From Flavobacterium sp. (GTDB lineage Bacteria > Bacteroidota > Bacteroidia > Flavobacteriales > Flavobacteriaceae), in the NCBI GenBank assembly GCA_016714905.1, contig JADKBW010000026.1, positions 1-36,312 of the forward strand: 36,312 bases of DNA, written 5' to 3'. Under the pieces are notes generated by a model. That model was not told the DNA's origin. It was given only the letters and a program-made list of their open reading frames with translations, and ran no database searches. Positions 1 through 9,601 of this stretch are shown here, one piece after another (position 1 is the first letter of the stretch; each line of letters begins with the position of its first letter). The position numbers and the translations under genes were made by a program.

Positions 1-105
1 CACAAGAATTTAGAGTAAAGAGAATAGAAAATAGAATAAAGATGTTGAAGAATGAACCTTGTTTATAATTTGGTTTTAAAAATATATTTTTCATATTGTT
101 GAATA

Positions 106-1305
106 TTAATTGTTGCTGAAAGTTGGAAATTGCAATTGAATGGCACTTTGATTGTAAGCATTAATGGCTTCGGCATTTTGCTTTTTGATGTCAATGGCTT
201 GGTTTAAAAAACTGATATACGACCAGTAACTCATATCGCCATTCGCATAGCTTTTTTGAGCTGTTGTAATAATTTGTTCTGCATATTGCAATCCTTCATT
301 TTGGTAATACACAATCGCTTTTTTCTGTTTTTCGAACTCGTTCTGTAATTCCTCTTTTTGCAATTTTAAGGTCAGTTTGCTTTTATCTAATTCTAACTGT
401 GATTGCGATACACTTATTTGTGATGCTTTTGCTTTTGCTGTATTTGCACCACCAAATAATGGAATTTGTAACCCTGCCGTAAAACCTTGAAAATAGGATT
501 TGGTATCAATAGTTTGACCGAAATAACCCAAACCTAATTTAGGAGTTCGCATGGCTTTAAATGTATTGGCTTCTTTTTGATATACAGAAATTTGCTGTGT
601 GTAATAATCGTTTACTAATCCTTCTACTTTAGTGTTATTCAAATCTGTCGGATCGGCATATTGCAATGGTGTATTGGCATCAGGAACTATGTTTTCATCT
701 GTTTGAATGAAGTATTGCAATTGCTTTTGATAGATTACCAAATCATATTCTAACTGTGCTTTTTGGGTTTCGATCTCTTTCGATTTGGCTTTAGCACTGA
801 TGACTTCAATGTTGCCACTTTCTCCAGTTTGAAAACGAAGCTCAGTATTTTTAAGGAATTTGGTATAAATCTCGAACAACTCATTATTTAACTTTTCAAT
901 GGAAACACCATACAAATATTGGTAATACGCTAATGATACTGCTTTTTCAATTTCATACTCCGTTAATGCTTTTCGTTTTTCAGCCAATTTTGCCAGTTCC
1001 TCTTGCAGTTGGCGATTGGCTTTTGTGATTTTACCAATTGGAAAATATTGTTGAATAGAAACGTTGTGATCGTAATCGACACTATTAAACTGTCCGCCTT
1101 GGTATTGCACTTGTAAAGGATCTACTTGAAACGCTGTTTTCTTGAGAAGCGTTTGTTTTTCAATTTCCTTATCAGCAATTTTTAAATCAATGTTGTTTGC
1201 TTTCGCTTTTTCAATGGCTTTTTCCAACGTTATTGTTTGGCTGTTTTGAGCAAACGAAAAGCTACTAATTAATAAAACGAGTATTGTTACAATTGGATTT
1301 GACAT
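106..1305 (-). CDS. TolC-family outer-membrane channel of a metal RND efflux system
   Basis: Outer-membrane efflux protein that would form the exit duct for the adjacent RND pump. The 399-aa product starts with a signal peptide (hydrophobic residues 5-17, ending SFAQ) and continues as long amphipathic, Gln/Lys/Glu-rich helices typical of the OEP family; residues about 20-60 (TLEKAIEKAKANN) match the usual OEP start. The length is normal to slightly short for a CusC/CzcC-type protein. Its ATG lies inside the 3' end of the czcA frame (19-nt overlap), so the two are co-transcribed and probably translationally coupled. In many flavobacteria this domain is fused to CzcA; here it is separate. No periplasmic adaptor (CzcB/CusB) lies within the window. 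Positions 1-105 downstream are A+T-rich and hold no gene I can see; the adaptor may lie beyond the left edge. Substrate not determinable. Confidence 0.85.
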   Translation of the reverse strand: MSNPIVTILVLLISSFSFAQNSQTITLEKAIEKAKANNIDLKIADKEIEKQTLLKKTAFQVDPLQVQYQGGQFNSVDYDHNVSIQQYFPIGKITKANRQLQEELAKLAEKRKALTEYEIEKAVSLAYYQYLYGVSIEKLNNELFEIYTKFLKNTELRFQTGESGNIEVISAKAKSKEIETQKAQLEYDLVIYQKQLQYFIQTDENIVPDANTPLQYADPTDLNNTKVEGLVNDYYTQQISVYQKEANTFKAMRTPKLGLGYFGQTIDTKSYFQGFTAGLQIPLFGGANTAKAKASQISVSQSQLELDKSKLTLKLQKEELQNEFEKQKKAIVYYQNEGLQYAEQIITTAQKSYANGDMSYWSYISFLNQAIDIKKQNAEAINAYNQSAIQLQFPTFSNN

Positions 1306-4300
1306 TTTTTCTTCCTTTTAATTCCCTTTTCAAAGAGTAAATACAAAATTGGTAAAACGATTAAGGTTAGTAATGTAGCCGAAACCAATCCGCCAATTAC
1401 TACAGTTGCTAATGGTTTTTGAACTTCGGCTCCGCCACTTGTTGACAATGCCATTGGTAAAAACCCAAGTGAAGCTACCGCAGCAGTCATTAATACTGGT
1501 CTAAGTCTGGTTTTTGTACCTATTAAAACCCGTTGTAATGGGTCGGTTATCCCTTCGGATTTGAGTTGGTTGAAATAGGATATCAATACAATTCCGTTTA
1601 AAACGGCTATTCCAAACAAAGCAATAAATCCAATACCTGCTGAAATACTAAATGGCATTCCTCTCAACCACAATGCGAAAACACCACCAATTGCTGATAA
1701 CGGAATAGCTGTAAAGATTAGTAACGATTGTTTTACACTGTTAAAAGTAAAAAACAACAGTACCATAATTAATCCTAAAGCCATGGGCAATGCTACTGAC
1801 AGGCGTTTGTTGGCTTCTATTAAGTTTTCAAATTGTCCACCATAAGTAACATAGTACCCGGAGGGAAGTTTGAAATTGGTTTCTAATTTTTGCTGAATTT
1901 CCTCGACAACACTTTTAATATCTCGACCACGAACATTTAAACCCACGGTTATTCGTCGTTTTCCATCTTCACGAGAGACCTGAACTGGGCCTTGTTCGTA
2001 AGTGATAGTTGCTACTTGTGAAAGTGGCACTTGCTGACCGTTTGGTAATGGAATGAATAAATTACTAACATCTGTAATGTCGCTACGATTGTCTTTGTTT
2101 AAACGAACTACCACATCAAAGCGTTTACTCTCTTCATAGATTTTACCGGCGCTTTCGCCTGCAAAAGAAGACCGTATGATTTGATTAATGTCGGCAATAT
2201 TTAATCCATACAAAGCAATTTTATTGTAATCGTATTTCACTGTGATTTGTGGTAAACCTGTTACTTTATCCGCTTTTAAATCACCAATACCTTCAATAGT
2301 ATTTACTTTAGAAATTAATTCTTTGGCTTTTGTATCTAAAACTTCTAAATCGTCACCGAAAATTTTAATGGCAATATCGCTTCGGCTACCTGTCATTAAC
2401 TCGTTGAAACGCATTTGAATAGGTTGAGAAATTTCAATGTTTGCACCAGGAATGGCTTCCATTTCTTCTTTCATCAAATTGGCTAAATCTTCCCAATTGT
2501 CAGCCGATGTCCATTCTGATTTGTCTTTAAGAACAATAATCAAATCGCCACTTTCTATCGGCATTGGGTCGGTTGGGATTTCTCCACTTCCAATTTTGGA
2601 TACTATGGTTTTGATTTCTGGAAATTTTGCTTTAAGATTTTTCGTATTTAGTTGTTGTTTCTACCATTTGCGAAAGTGAACTTCCAGTCATAATGGTAGC
2701 ATTAATGGCTAAATCTCCTTCTTCGATTGTTGGAATAAATTCGCCACCCATATTTTGAAAAACAACGACCGCCAAAACAAATAATCCTAGTGAAATAACT
2801 AAAACAGCTCTTTTCATTCGTAATGCGCGATCTAAAAAAGGAGCATAGACTTTCTCAAACCACGCCATCATTTTGTCACTAAAGTTGGGTTTGTGTTCAG
2901 TGTTTTTTGATAAGAACATCGCACTCATCATTGGTACATAAGTAAGAGACAAAATGAATGCGCCAATAACCGCAAATCCTACTGTCATTGCCATTGGTTT
3001 GAACATTTTACCTTCTGTTCCTACTAATGCTAATATGGGCAGATAAACTATTAAGATTATAATTTCGCCAAATGCTGCACTGTTACGAATTTTTGAAGCT
3101 GATTGATACACTTCACTATCCATTTCGGATTGGGTCAAATTCTTTTGTCTTTTGAGTTTTTGTAAATGGTGCATTGTTGCTTCGACTATAATAACCGCAC
3201 CATCGACAATAATTCCAAAATCGATTGCACCCAAACTCATTAAGTTTCCGCTTACCCCAAAATAATTCATTAAGATTACTGCAAAAAGCATTGAAAGTGG
3301 AATTACCGATGCTACAATTAATCCGGCACGAAGATTTCCTAGAAATAATATCAGTACAAAAATCACTATTAATGCACCTTCCAACAGGTTTTTAGTAACT
3401 GTTCCTATGGCATTATCTACTAATTTACCTCTGTCAATGAATGCTTCGGCAACCACTCCTTCGGGTAAGGTTTTATTGATTTGTGCCATCTTTTCTTTAA
3501 CCCTATCAACCACAGCACTAGAGTTTTCACCTTTTAACATTAATGCTAAACCAGAAACTATTTCGCCTTTACCGTCTTTTGTAGAAGCACCGTATCGCAA
3601 TGCAATTCCTTCTCGGACGGTAGCGACATCACGAACTAACACTGGTGCTCCATTCCTGTTTTTGACAACTACGTTTTCTAAATCTTTAATGCCTGTCGCC
3701 ATACCCACGCCGCGAATAAAGTAAGCATATTGGTCTTTTTCAATATATGCACCACCTGTATTTTGATTGTTTTTTTCTAACGCCTCAAAGATTTCTGTAA
3801 TGGTTACACCCAAACTGTTTAATGTATTTGGATTGACTGCGATTTCATATTGTTTTAATTTTCCGCCCCAAGTGCTGACTTCGGCAACACCTTCGATACC
3901 TTGTAATTGTGGAATAATAATCCAATCTTGAATGGTTCTTAATTTTATTGCATCGTATTTGTCTTCATATCCTTTTTTGGCATAGACATCATATTGGTAA
4001 ATTTCTCCTAATCCTGTTGAAATAGGTGCTAGCTCTGGAGAACCTGCATAAGCAGGAATATTCTCTTTGGCTGCTTGAAGTCGTTGAAAAATTTGTTCTC
4101 TTGCCCAAAAAATATCAACATCGTCTTTGAAAACAACGGTTACTACTGAAAGGCCGAAACGTGAAATACTGCGTAACTCGATTACTTTTGGGATTGTTTT
4201 TACCGATTGCTCTAACGGATAAGTAATTAATTGCTCGACTTCTTGACTGGCTAAAGTTGGAGCAGTAGTAATTATTTGTACTTGATTGTTGGTTACATCA

Positions 4301-4419
4301 GGTAGTGCGTCGAGCGGTAGATTTTTAATAGAATAGCTTCCCCAAGCTATTAGAACCAAAGTCAATAAGAGTATTATAAACTTATTCTTTATACTGAATT
4401 GTATGATTTTGTCTAACAT
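1287..4419 (-). pseudogene. czcA: CzcA/CusA-family heavy-metal RND efflux pump, frameshifted
   Basis: Inner-membrane proton-driven RND pump of the heavy-metal efflux family. The reading frame is broken at 2638-2642: residues 1-595 end at a TAA, and the rest continues one frame over to 1287. Removing one base from the five-T run (plus strand) restores TTKYENLKAKFPEIK and gives about 1043 aa, the normal CzcA length. N-terminal half: TM1 at residues 12-30, the LPDVTNNQVQI segment, and the proton-relay helix DFGIIVDGAVIIVEA near residue 400. C-terminal half: porter segment (ESGDLIIVLK) and the last TM helices. It is preceded by a DUF6660 gene and overlaps the TolC-type gene. Metal specificity (Co/Zn/Cd or Cu/Ag) is not resolved. 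The break may be a homopolymer sequencing error; if real, the pump is inactive. Confidence 0.88.
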
Positions 4420-4446
4420 TGAAATATTATAATGAATTAGAAGATT

Positions 4447-4510
4447 AGCAAAATTTCTTTTGCTATTATTTGTGAAAAGGTCACAATTTTCTAACCCGAA
4501 ATTACTCGGG
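4447..4510 (-). promoter_or_regulatory. Three consecutive short inverted repeats between the DUF6660 gene and czcA
   Basis: The 96-nt gap holds three perfect inverted repeats in a row: CCCGA/TCGGG (4495-4499 and 4506-4510, just after the DUF6660 stop), TTGTGA/TCACAA (4470-4475 and 4481-4486) and AGCAAAA/TTTTGCT (4447-4453 and 4458-4464). The first could be an attenuator hairpin, but no T-run follows it. The second is a compact operator-like site. Function is inferred only from position ahead of czcA. Confidence 0.4.
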
Positions 4511-4515
4511 CTTCA

Positions 4516-4848
4516 TTATGCTATTTGTGGCGGTTGCCAGATACTCCCGTAGAAACTGGAAGTAAATTTAGAAATGTAAGATGGTAATTGAGTTGTAATA
4601 TTTTTTGAAACAACATTAAAGTTAAGGGTTGTAGTATTAAAATAACTTACTATCTGAGAACCACAACAATTGCAACTGCAAAAAGGGGAACATAAATCGT
4701 TTTCTTTATCGTGATTGTGCGACTTTTCATCGTGATTAGATGCAATCTCCACGGCTTTGTGCGCTGCACTACTCACTTCAATATCTGCACAAGGCAAAGA
4801 TGAAAGTACGATGAGATAGACTGATAATATGTAGTTTAAGAATTTCAC
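4516..4848 (-). CDS. DUF6660-type small secreted His/Cys-rich protein of a metal-efflux operon
   Basis: 110-aa protein with an N-terminal hydrophobic segment (residues 4-19, FLNYILSVYLIVLSSLP) acting as signal peptide. It has a His/acidic stretch near residues 38-50 (NHDEKSHNHDKEND) followed by a Cys cluster CSPFCSCNCCG near 53-63. Both look like soft-metal ligands. It matches the small flavobacterial proteins labelled DUF6660 that I know from upstream of CzcA-type pumps; the biochemical role is not established, and periplasmic metal sensing or buffering is an inference. The start codon is GTG (4846-4848), with no in-frame ATG nearby. It is first in the gene string DUF6660-czcA-tolC and is separated from czcA by three inverted repeats. 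Confidence 0.7.
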   Translation of the reverse strand: MKFLNYILSVYLIVLSSLPCADIEVSSAAHKAVEIASNHDEKSHNHDKENDLCSPFCSCNCCGSQIVSYFNTTTLNFNVVSKNITTQLPSYISKFTSSFYGSIWQPPQIA

Positions 4849-4892
4849 GTGTGTAAAAGTAGCAAAAAAATGCTATTACGTCTAAATTTATG

Positions 4893-5666
4893 CTAGAACG
4901 TTTTAATGAAACCTATACCTAATTGTTTACCATTATAAAATGGTGCAATAGCTGACATACTATTTTTCGTTTGATTTGAATATTTTTTCTTGAATCCAGG
5001 ATTAATCCAATAAGCAATCTTTGTACTTAAAATACCGATTCCTGCACCTGCAACTACATCTGTTAACCAATGTTTGTCGTTATAAATTCTAAATGCTCCT
5101 GTTCCTGTAGCAATTATATATCCCGAAATTCCATACCATATTGAAACATCTTTGTATTCTTGCCAAAGGAATTCTGCTCCTGCAAAAGCGGTAGCTGTAT
5201 GTCCTGAAGGAAACGAATTGAAAGATGAACCATCGGGTCTTTCTACTTTAGTAATTGATTTTAAACTAAGTACAGTAACGGACATTAGCAAATAAGAAGT
5301 TCCTAGGATGATCGTTCTGTCTTTAAAATTATGCTTTCCTTTTATGCCTAAAGCATTCAATCCATAAACGGATAGTGCTGGTGCATATTGAGAAAAGTCA
5401 TCAATTGTAATTTTTTCATCTATGTTCTCGTTGACTTCTTCCTTTATTCCAGAATTGATGAACTTCAATCCATCACTTTCAATACCAATTACACCATATC
5501 CTATTAAAACTGATGGAATGATTAGTTGTTTGAATTTGAATTTATGCGTGTTGTCTTTTTTAAGAATACTGTCTGACTTGATTTGCTTCGTCTGCTCACT
5601 TTCGTTCGGTTCCTGGGCATGTAATGTTGCGATACTTATAATTGAAAATAAAATGGTTTTAAACAT
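4893..5666 (-). CDS. PAP2-superfamily membrane phosphatase
   Basis: Type 2 phosphatidic acid phosphatase-family enzyme that hydrolyses a lipid phosphate or diphosphate at the membrane. All three catalytic signatures are visible: K136-x6-R143-P144, P153-S-G-H156, and R193-x5-H199-x3-D203. Residues 1-17 form a signal peptide (ending LHAQ), followed by a charged linker. Later hydrophobic segments include residues about 117-135 and 175-192. The 257-aa length is usual. It is the last gene of a likely operon with the EamA transporter, the DAG-kinase-like enzyme and the LTA-synthase-like enzyme (gap of 38 nt to the EamA gene). This suggests it dephosphorylates phosphatidate or undecaprenyl diphosphate. 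The exact substrate is not readable from sequence. Confidence 0.85.
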   Translation of the reverse strand: MFKTILFSIISIATLHAQEPNESEQTKQIKSDSILKKDNTHKFKFKQLIIPSVLIGYGVIGIESDGLKFINSGIKEEVNENIDEKITIDDFSQYAPALSVYGLNALGIKGKHNFKDRTIILGTSYLLMSVTVLSLKSITKVERPDGSSFNSFPSGHTATAFAGAEFLWQEYKDVSIWYGISGYIIATGTGAFRIYNDKHWLTDVVAGAGIGILSTKIAYWINPGFKKKYSNQTKNSMSAIAPFYNGKQLGIGFIKTF

Positions 5667-5704
5667 GGTAAAAAATTTAAAGGGTTAAGCGTAATTTTAT
5701 ACCA

Positions 5705-6130
5705 TCATGATTTCATTGTTAAGATTAGTATTCCGCCTATAATCATCAATCCGCCCAAGGCTACACGCCAAGAAAATTGTTCGTTTAGAAATATAAAAGA
5801 AAGTATAAGCGTAATGATGATACTTCCTTTATCAATTAATGCCACTTCTGAGATTGTGCCAATTTTTATTGCTCTGTAATAAAACACCCAAGAAATAGCA
5901 GTTGTTGCCGCTGAAACAGCTAGTAGCATAATATCCTTCGTAGTAAGATTAGAAAAATCCTTATAATTACTAAAAACAATAATGTTAAACCAAATAAAAC
6001 CAAATACAAATGAGGTTCTAATGGCTAAACCAGTATCGGCAGCTACATTTTTTAATCCAGCTTTAGCAACTACCGATGTCAAACCAGCGAAGAACATCGA
6101 TATTAGAGCAAAAATTTGATACTGTTTCAT
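5705..6130 (-). CDS. Single-domain EamA/DMT-family membrane protein
   Basis: 141 aa made almost entirely of hydrophobic helices, corresponding to one EamA unit (half of the usual 10-TM drug/metabolite transporter), so it probably works as a dimer. The C-terminal stretch (IGTISEVALIDKGSIIITLI, then FLNEQFSWRVALGGLMIIGG) is the typical EamA end. Small proteins of this sort can be exporters or lipid-linked sugar flippases. Its place between a lipid kinase gene (18 nt upstream) and a PAP2 phosphatase gene (38 nt downstream) makes a lipid-related substrate plausible, but that is inference only. Confidence 0.75.
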   Translation of the reverse strand: MKQYQIFALISMFFAGLTSVVAKAGLKNVAADTGLAIRTSFVFGFIWFNIIVFSNYKDFSNLTTKDIMLLAVSAATTAISWVFYYRAIKIGTISEVALIDKGSIIITLILSFIFLNEQFSWRVALGGLMIIGGILILTMKS

Positions 6131-6148
6131 ATCTTATACGTTTAAAGT

Positions 6149-7030
6149 TTAGTTAGTTAAAACCTCTAATCCGCTTTTTATTATTACAACTTGAATTTTA
6201 TTGGTTCTTAGGTTGTAATATTCTCCATCAAATTGTGCGTCTAAAAAGATTTTCTCTGGTATTTCGATACTCATCTTTTCTATTAATGTATGATGTGCTT
6301 TTTTGAATTTTTCAATTTTATTTGATATTACACGCATCCCTAAAATTAGCTTATCATAAAAGTTTAATTTAGAAACTACAACTAAATCTAACAGACCATC
6401 ATTTAAACTTGCTTGGGGTGTAAGGCTCATTCCATATCCCATTTCATTAGAGTTGGAAATAAAAAGCATGAATGCACTGGTATCGATAATTTGATTGTTA
6501 AATGAAAGTATTGTTTGCATCGGTTTAAATTCAATACTTGATGCTATTGAAGCCAGAATATAAGAAATCAAAGTTCTCTTAATATTTTTCTCATATTTCT
6601 TTATAATCAATGCATCAATACAAACTCCCATGTTGCTAAAAAAATAATGATCATTTGCTTTTCCAACATCAATAAATTGTGTGTTACCCTTTCGTATAAT
6701 TTCTGCTGCTTTTTCTAATGATTTAGGAATATTTAGATTTGATGCCAACCCATTGCCAGAACCAACAGGAATAATTCCTAATTTGATTTTGGTATTTATT
6801 AGGCAAGAAGCCACTTCGTTTATGGTTCCATCACCACCACAAGCAATAATATAATCTGGGTTTTTAGCTATCGCACTTTTTGTTAAAATCAATGCATGTT
6901 TTTTATAATTGGAATAATTGACCTCTATTTTAAAATTGGTTGCAGGAAAATATTTTTCAAGCATCGTTATACCAATATTGTGCTTACCATTACCGGAAAT
7001 TGGGTTTATTATAAAATGGATGTACTTCAT
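6149..7030 (-). CDS. Diacylglycerol kinase-family (YegS/BmrU/DagK-type) lipid kinase
   Basis: Soluble or peripheral ATP-dependent lipid kinase, 293 aa. Seen in sequence: the N-terminal phosphate-binding segment NPISGNGKHN (residues 10-19), the diagnostic ACGGDGTINEVAS nucleotide-binding motif near residues 63-75, and GIIPVGSGNGLASNL. The C-terminal beta-sandwich carries LFISNSNEMGYGMSLTPQAS and DGLLDLVVV, typical of the family. The start ATG overlaps the stop of the LTA-synthase-like gene by one base (TAATG), indicating translational coupling. Known members phosphorylate diacylglycerol or related lipids. Here recycling of DAG released by the upstream phosphotransferase is the natural reading (inference). 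Confidence 0.88.
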   Translation of the reverse strand: MKYIHFIINPISGNGKHNIGITMLEKYFPATNFKIEVNYSNYKKHALILTKSAIAKNPDYIIACGGDGTINEVASCLINTKIKLGIIPVGSGNGLASNLNIPKSLEKAAEIIRKGNTQFIDVGKANDHYFFSNMGVCIDALIIKKYEKNIKRTLISYILASIASSIEFKPMQTILSFNNQIIDTSAFMLFISNSNEMGYGMSLTPQASLNDGLLDLVVVSKLNFYDKLILGMRVISNKIEKFKKAHHTLIEKMSIEIPEKIFLDAQFDGEYYNLRTNKIQVVIIKSGLEVLTN

Positions 7031-8990
7031 TATTTAAGCAAATTGTTGGTAAATAAATAGTCTGCACTTTGATACCAAGAAATTGTTTCGTCAAGAAAAG
7101 ATTTATTCATTGGGAGTGGTTTTAAACTGTTGTCTGTTTTATTCCAAGAATAAAAAGCTTGTTTCTTTTGGTCAGACAATATCATTACCTTTTCTTTTTT
7201 CATTAGCACCAATTTTCTGTAAGTCCCCACCAAAGAACGTTCCTCAAAATGTGCATCAAAAATATCCTTTCCAAAGAAATCGCTATCATAATTCCAGTGA
7301 AGCAAGGAAAAAAATGTAGGGAATAAATCAATCTGCGAACACTGCTTTTTTACTTTTTGGTTATCCCCCGACGGAAGGTTTACAATAAATGCGGGAATAT
7401 GATAATTTGCCACATCGATTTCGTCCTTTCCAGCACTACTCGCACAATGGTCGGCAATAATTATAAAAACCGTATTCTTAAACCAAGGCTTGCTTTTGGC
7501 TTTTTCAAAGAGTTTTTGGATAGCGTAGTCCGTGTATTTTACAGCACCTTCACGACCAGTTCCCGAAGGAATGTCAACCGTACCATCAGGATAAGTGTAA
7601 GGCTTGTGGTTGGAGGTGGTCATTACAAAATTGAAAAAAGGCTGATTGTTTTTATAATGTGCATCGGCTACTTTCAGCATCTTTGCAAAGATGTCCTCAT
7701 CGCAGATACCCCAGGCGTTTTCAAAAGTTACTTCTCTATCCTCAATATTGTGACGAGTGGTTTTAATCGCATCACTCAACACACTACCACGCCCGCGGTC
7801 GTAAATAGTAAAGCCATTGCCACCGAAGTAAGCATTCATATTGTCAAAGTAACCATCACCACCATAAAAAAATTGGAAGTATAGCCCTTGTTCTTGAAAA
7901 CATTGGAAACCGTAAATAGGTTTTGATTATCTGGTCTTTTGACAATACTTTGCCCTGGTGTTGGCGGAATGCAGAGTGTCATCGCTTCCATGCCACGAAC
8001 GGTTCTAGTGCCAGTGGCATAAAGGTTCTCAAAGAAGATGCTTTTCTGCGCCAGACTGTCAAGGAAAGGCGTTATACTTTCTTTGTTCCCAAACTCCTTC
8101 ATGAAACTACCGCTTAAACTTTCGACTAGAATGAACACTACATTTTTCCTTGTCTCTGGAATGTTGGTTGTGTCTTTTATTGACCTGTGTACCGAAAATC
8201 CATTGTTTTTGAAAATGCTGTTCTTTTCTTTTAGTTTATTGCGTACGATGCCAAAAGCCTTTTCATTTTCAATTGAAGTATAAAATTCACAATACTCCAT
8301 TTGGTTATTTCGGAACGCTGCAAAAAAAGAATAAATACCCGATTTTGAGATTTCAGCATTGAACCTGTTTTTAGACCACTCAGCTTGATTGTTTGTGATG
8401 AAAAATGTAAAGAATAATGCTATTATTATTGCCGTTGATAATGTAATTGCTCTATCTTTTATATTTGCATTGCAATGAAGCGTATTCTTAATAATTTCAA
8501 GTTTATAGAAAACAAAAAGTATACTTGCAGTTATGGCTAAAACCCCAAAAATTAGTATTGGTAACGGATATGATTCTTGGATGTTGGATATTACTTCATG
8601 CGTATAAATTAAATAATCTACAGCTATAAAGTTAAACCTTGTTTTGAATTCGTCCCAAAACGTAATTTCTGCAAAAAAGGTAAAAACTAATATGAAAATG
8701 GTAAGTGAGGTAAAAAACCAAACCAAGGCTTTATCTAGCCATGAGCCAATCCATTTATTGGGAAAAATAAAGTAATAAAGTAGTGAAGGAATTGCAATGA
8801 AACTAACTGTTCCAATGTCGTAAAACATTCCTGTAATCAATGTTCCAATTAGTGTAAATAAATCAAAGGAAACTTCGTCATACTGCCAAATAATTAGTAC
8901 TAACCGCAGTATGAATGAAAATATTAAAAACCAAGAAATGAATGCAAATAGTAAACTGTAACGAGGAGATATATTGATTTTATTGAACAT
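7030..8990 (-). pseudogene. LTA synthase/sulfatase-family membrane phosphotransferase, frameshifted
   Basis: Alkaline-phosphatase-superfamily enzyme with an N-terminal five-TM region and an extracytoplasmic sulfatase-like domain. Such enzymes transfer phosphoglycerol or phosphoethanolamine from a phospholipid to an acceptor. The metal/active-site pieces are visible: VESLSGSFM, the probable nucleophile Thr in TGTRTVRG, and IIADHCAS. The frame breaks at the seven-A run 7866-7872. Adding one base restores NFFYGGDGYFDNMNAYFGG and gives about 653 aa, normal for the family. I prefer the ATG at 8988-8990 (MFNKINISPRY) over the upstream in-frame start at 9029. It heads the lipid module (kinase, EamA, PAP2). 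Gram-negative flavobacteria lack lipoteichoic acid, so the acceptor is unknown; an osmoregulated glycan or lipid A is possible. Confidence 0.85.
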
Positions 8991-9016
8991 AATTGATTTG
9001 TTTAGAAACATTAAAA

Positions 9017-9051
9017 ACAAAAAAAGCACTCACACCGAAGTGCGAATGCTT
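9017..9051 (-). terminator. Strong intrinsic terminator with UUCG tetraloop
   Basis: On the minus strand a 12-bp stem (two G-U pairs) with a TTCG loop occupies 9024-9051 and runs directly into a T tract (9019-9023). It lies 14 nt after the stop of the PepSY-like gene and ends the regulator-to-PepSY gene string, insulating the LTA-synthase-like operon. Confidence 0.85.
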
Positions 9052-9064
9052 CACATGAAAAAAC

Positions 9065-9496
9065 TTAACTAACCTTATCTCTTTTGACAAAATTTCCATT
9101 TTCATCAAAAAACAAATCTTTGCCTTTTATTTCGGCTTCGTATATTACGTTACCTTTTTCAGTGACAATTTTTGCTGCTTCTTTTACTTTTTGATTTTTG
9201 TGATTATCGTTTAAATATTGTAAAGCATTTTTAGGTAATTGACTTACTTTAATTTCTATTTCTGTTTCAACAATTTTTCCCTCTTGATTAAATAAAACAG
9301 AATTGTTTACCTTATTCAAATCAAAGCTTGCTTCAAAGTTCTTTCCTTCTGTATCCCATTTTATTTCTTTTGCTTTTGGAAATTTTTGAAGAAGTGCATT
9401 TTTAGCTACTTGTGGGACATTTTGCTTTTTCATTTTTTGAGCAAATGATACCAATGATACCATTATTAACGCTATCACGATTATTGATTTTTTCAT
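9065..9496 (-). CDS. PepSY-like (BLIP-like fold) periplasmic protein
   Basis: 143-aa exported protein: signal peptide at residues 1-19 (MKKSIIVIALIMVSLVSFAQ), then two PepSY-like units. The signature is the pattern of a helix (VPQVAKNALLQKFPKAKEIKW) followed by strands (NFEASFDLN, NSVLFNQEGKIVETE), repeated with LPKNALQYLNDNH and VIYEAEIKGKDLFFDENG. This matches the DUF2874/PepSY-like proteins common in Bacteroidota. They are thought to bind peptides or modulate partners in the periplasm, but no member function can be assigned here. It is the last gene after a two-component system, a receptor and a DUF347 protein, and is followed by a strong terminator. About 105 nt separate it from the DUF347 gene, so it could also have its own promoter. 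Confidence 0.8.
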   Translation of the reverse strand: MKKSIIVIALIMVSLVSFAQKMKKQNVPQVAKNALLQKFPKAKEIKWDTEGKNFEASFDLNKVNNSVLFNQEGKIVETEIEIKVSQLPKNALQYLNDNHKNQKVKEAAKIVTEKGNVIYEAEIKGKDLFFDENGNFVKRDKVS

Positions 9497-9601
9497 TGCT
9501 ATTATATTTTATAAATTAATAATAGTCAAAGGTGTATACCAATTTAGAAGAAATACTGAATTTTGGGCTTGGGACTTTTTTTTTATGAAGTTTTTATGAT
9601 A

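Noticed and set aside
2638..2642. Programmed ribosomal frameshift in czcA
   Set aside because: No slippery heptamer or downstream structure stands out, the family is normally encoded in one frame, and similar breaks recur in unrelated genes of this window.
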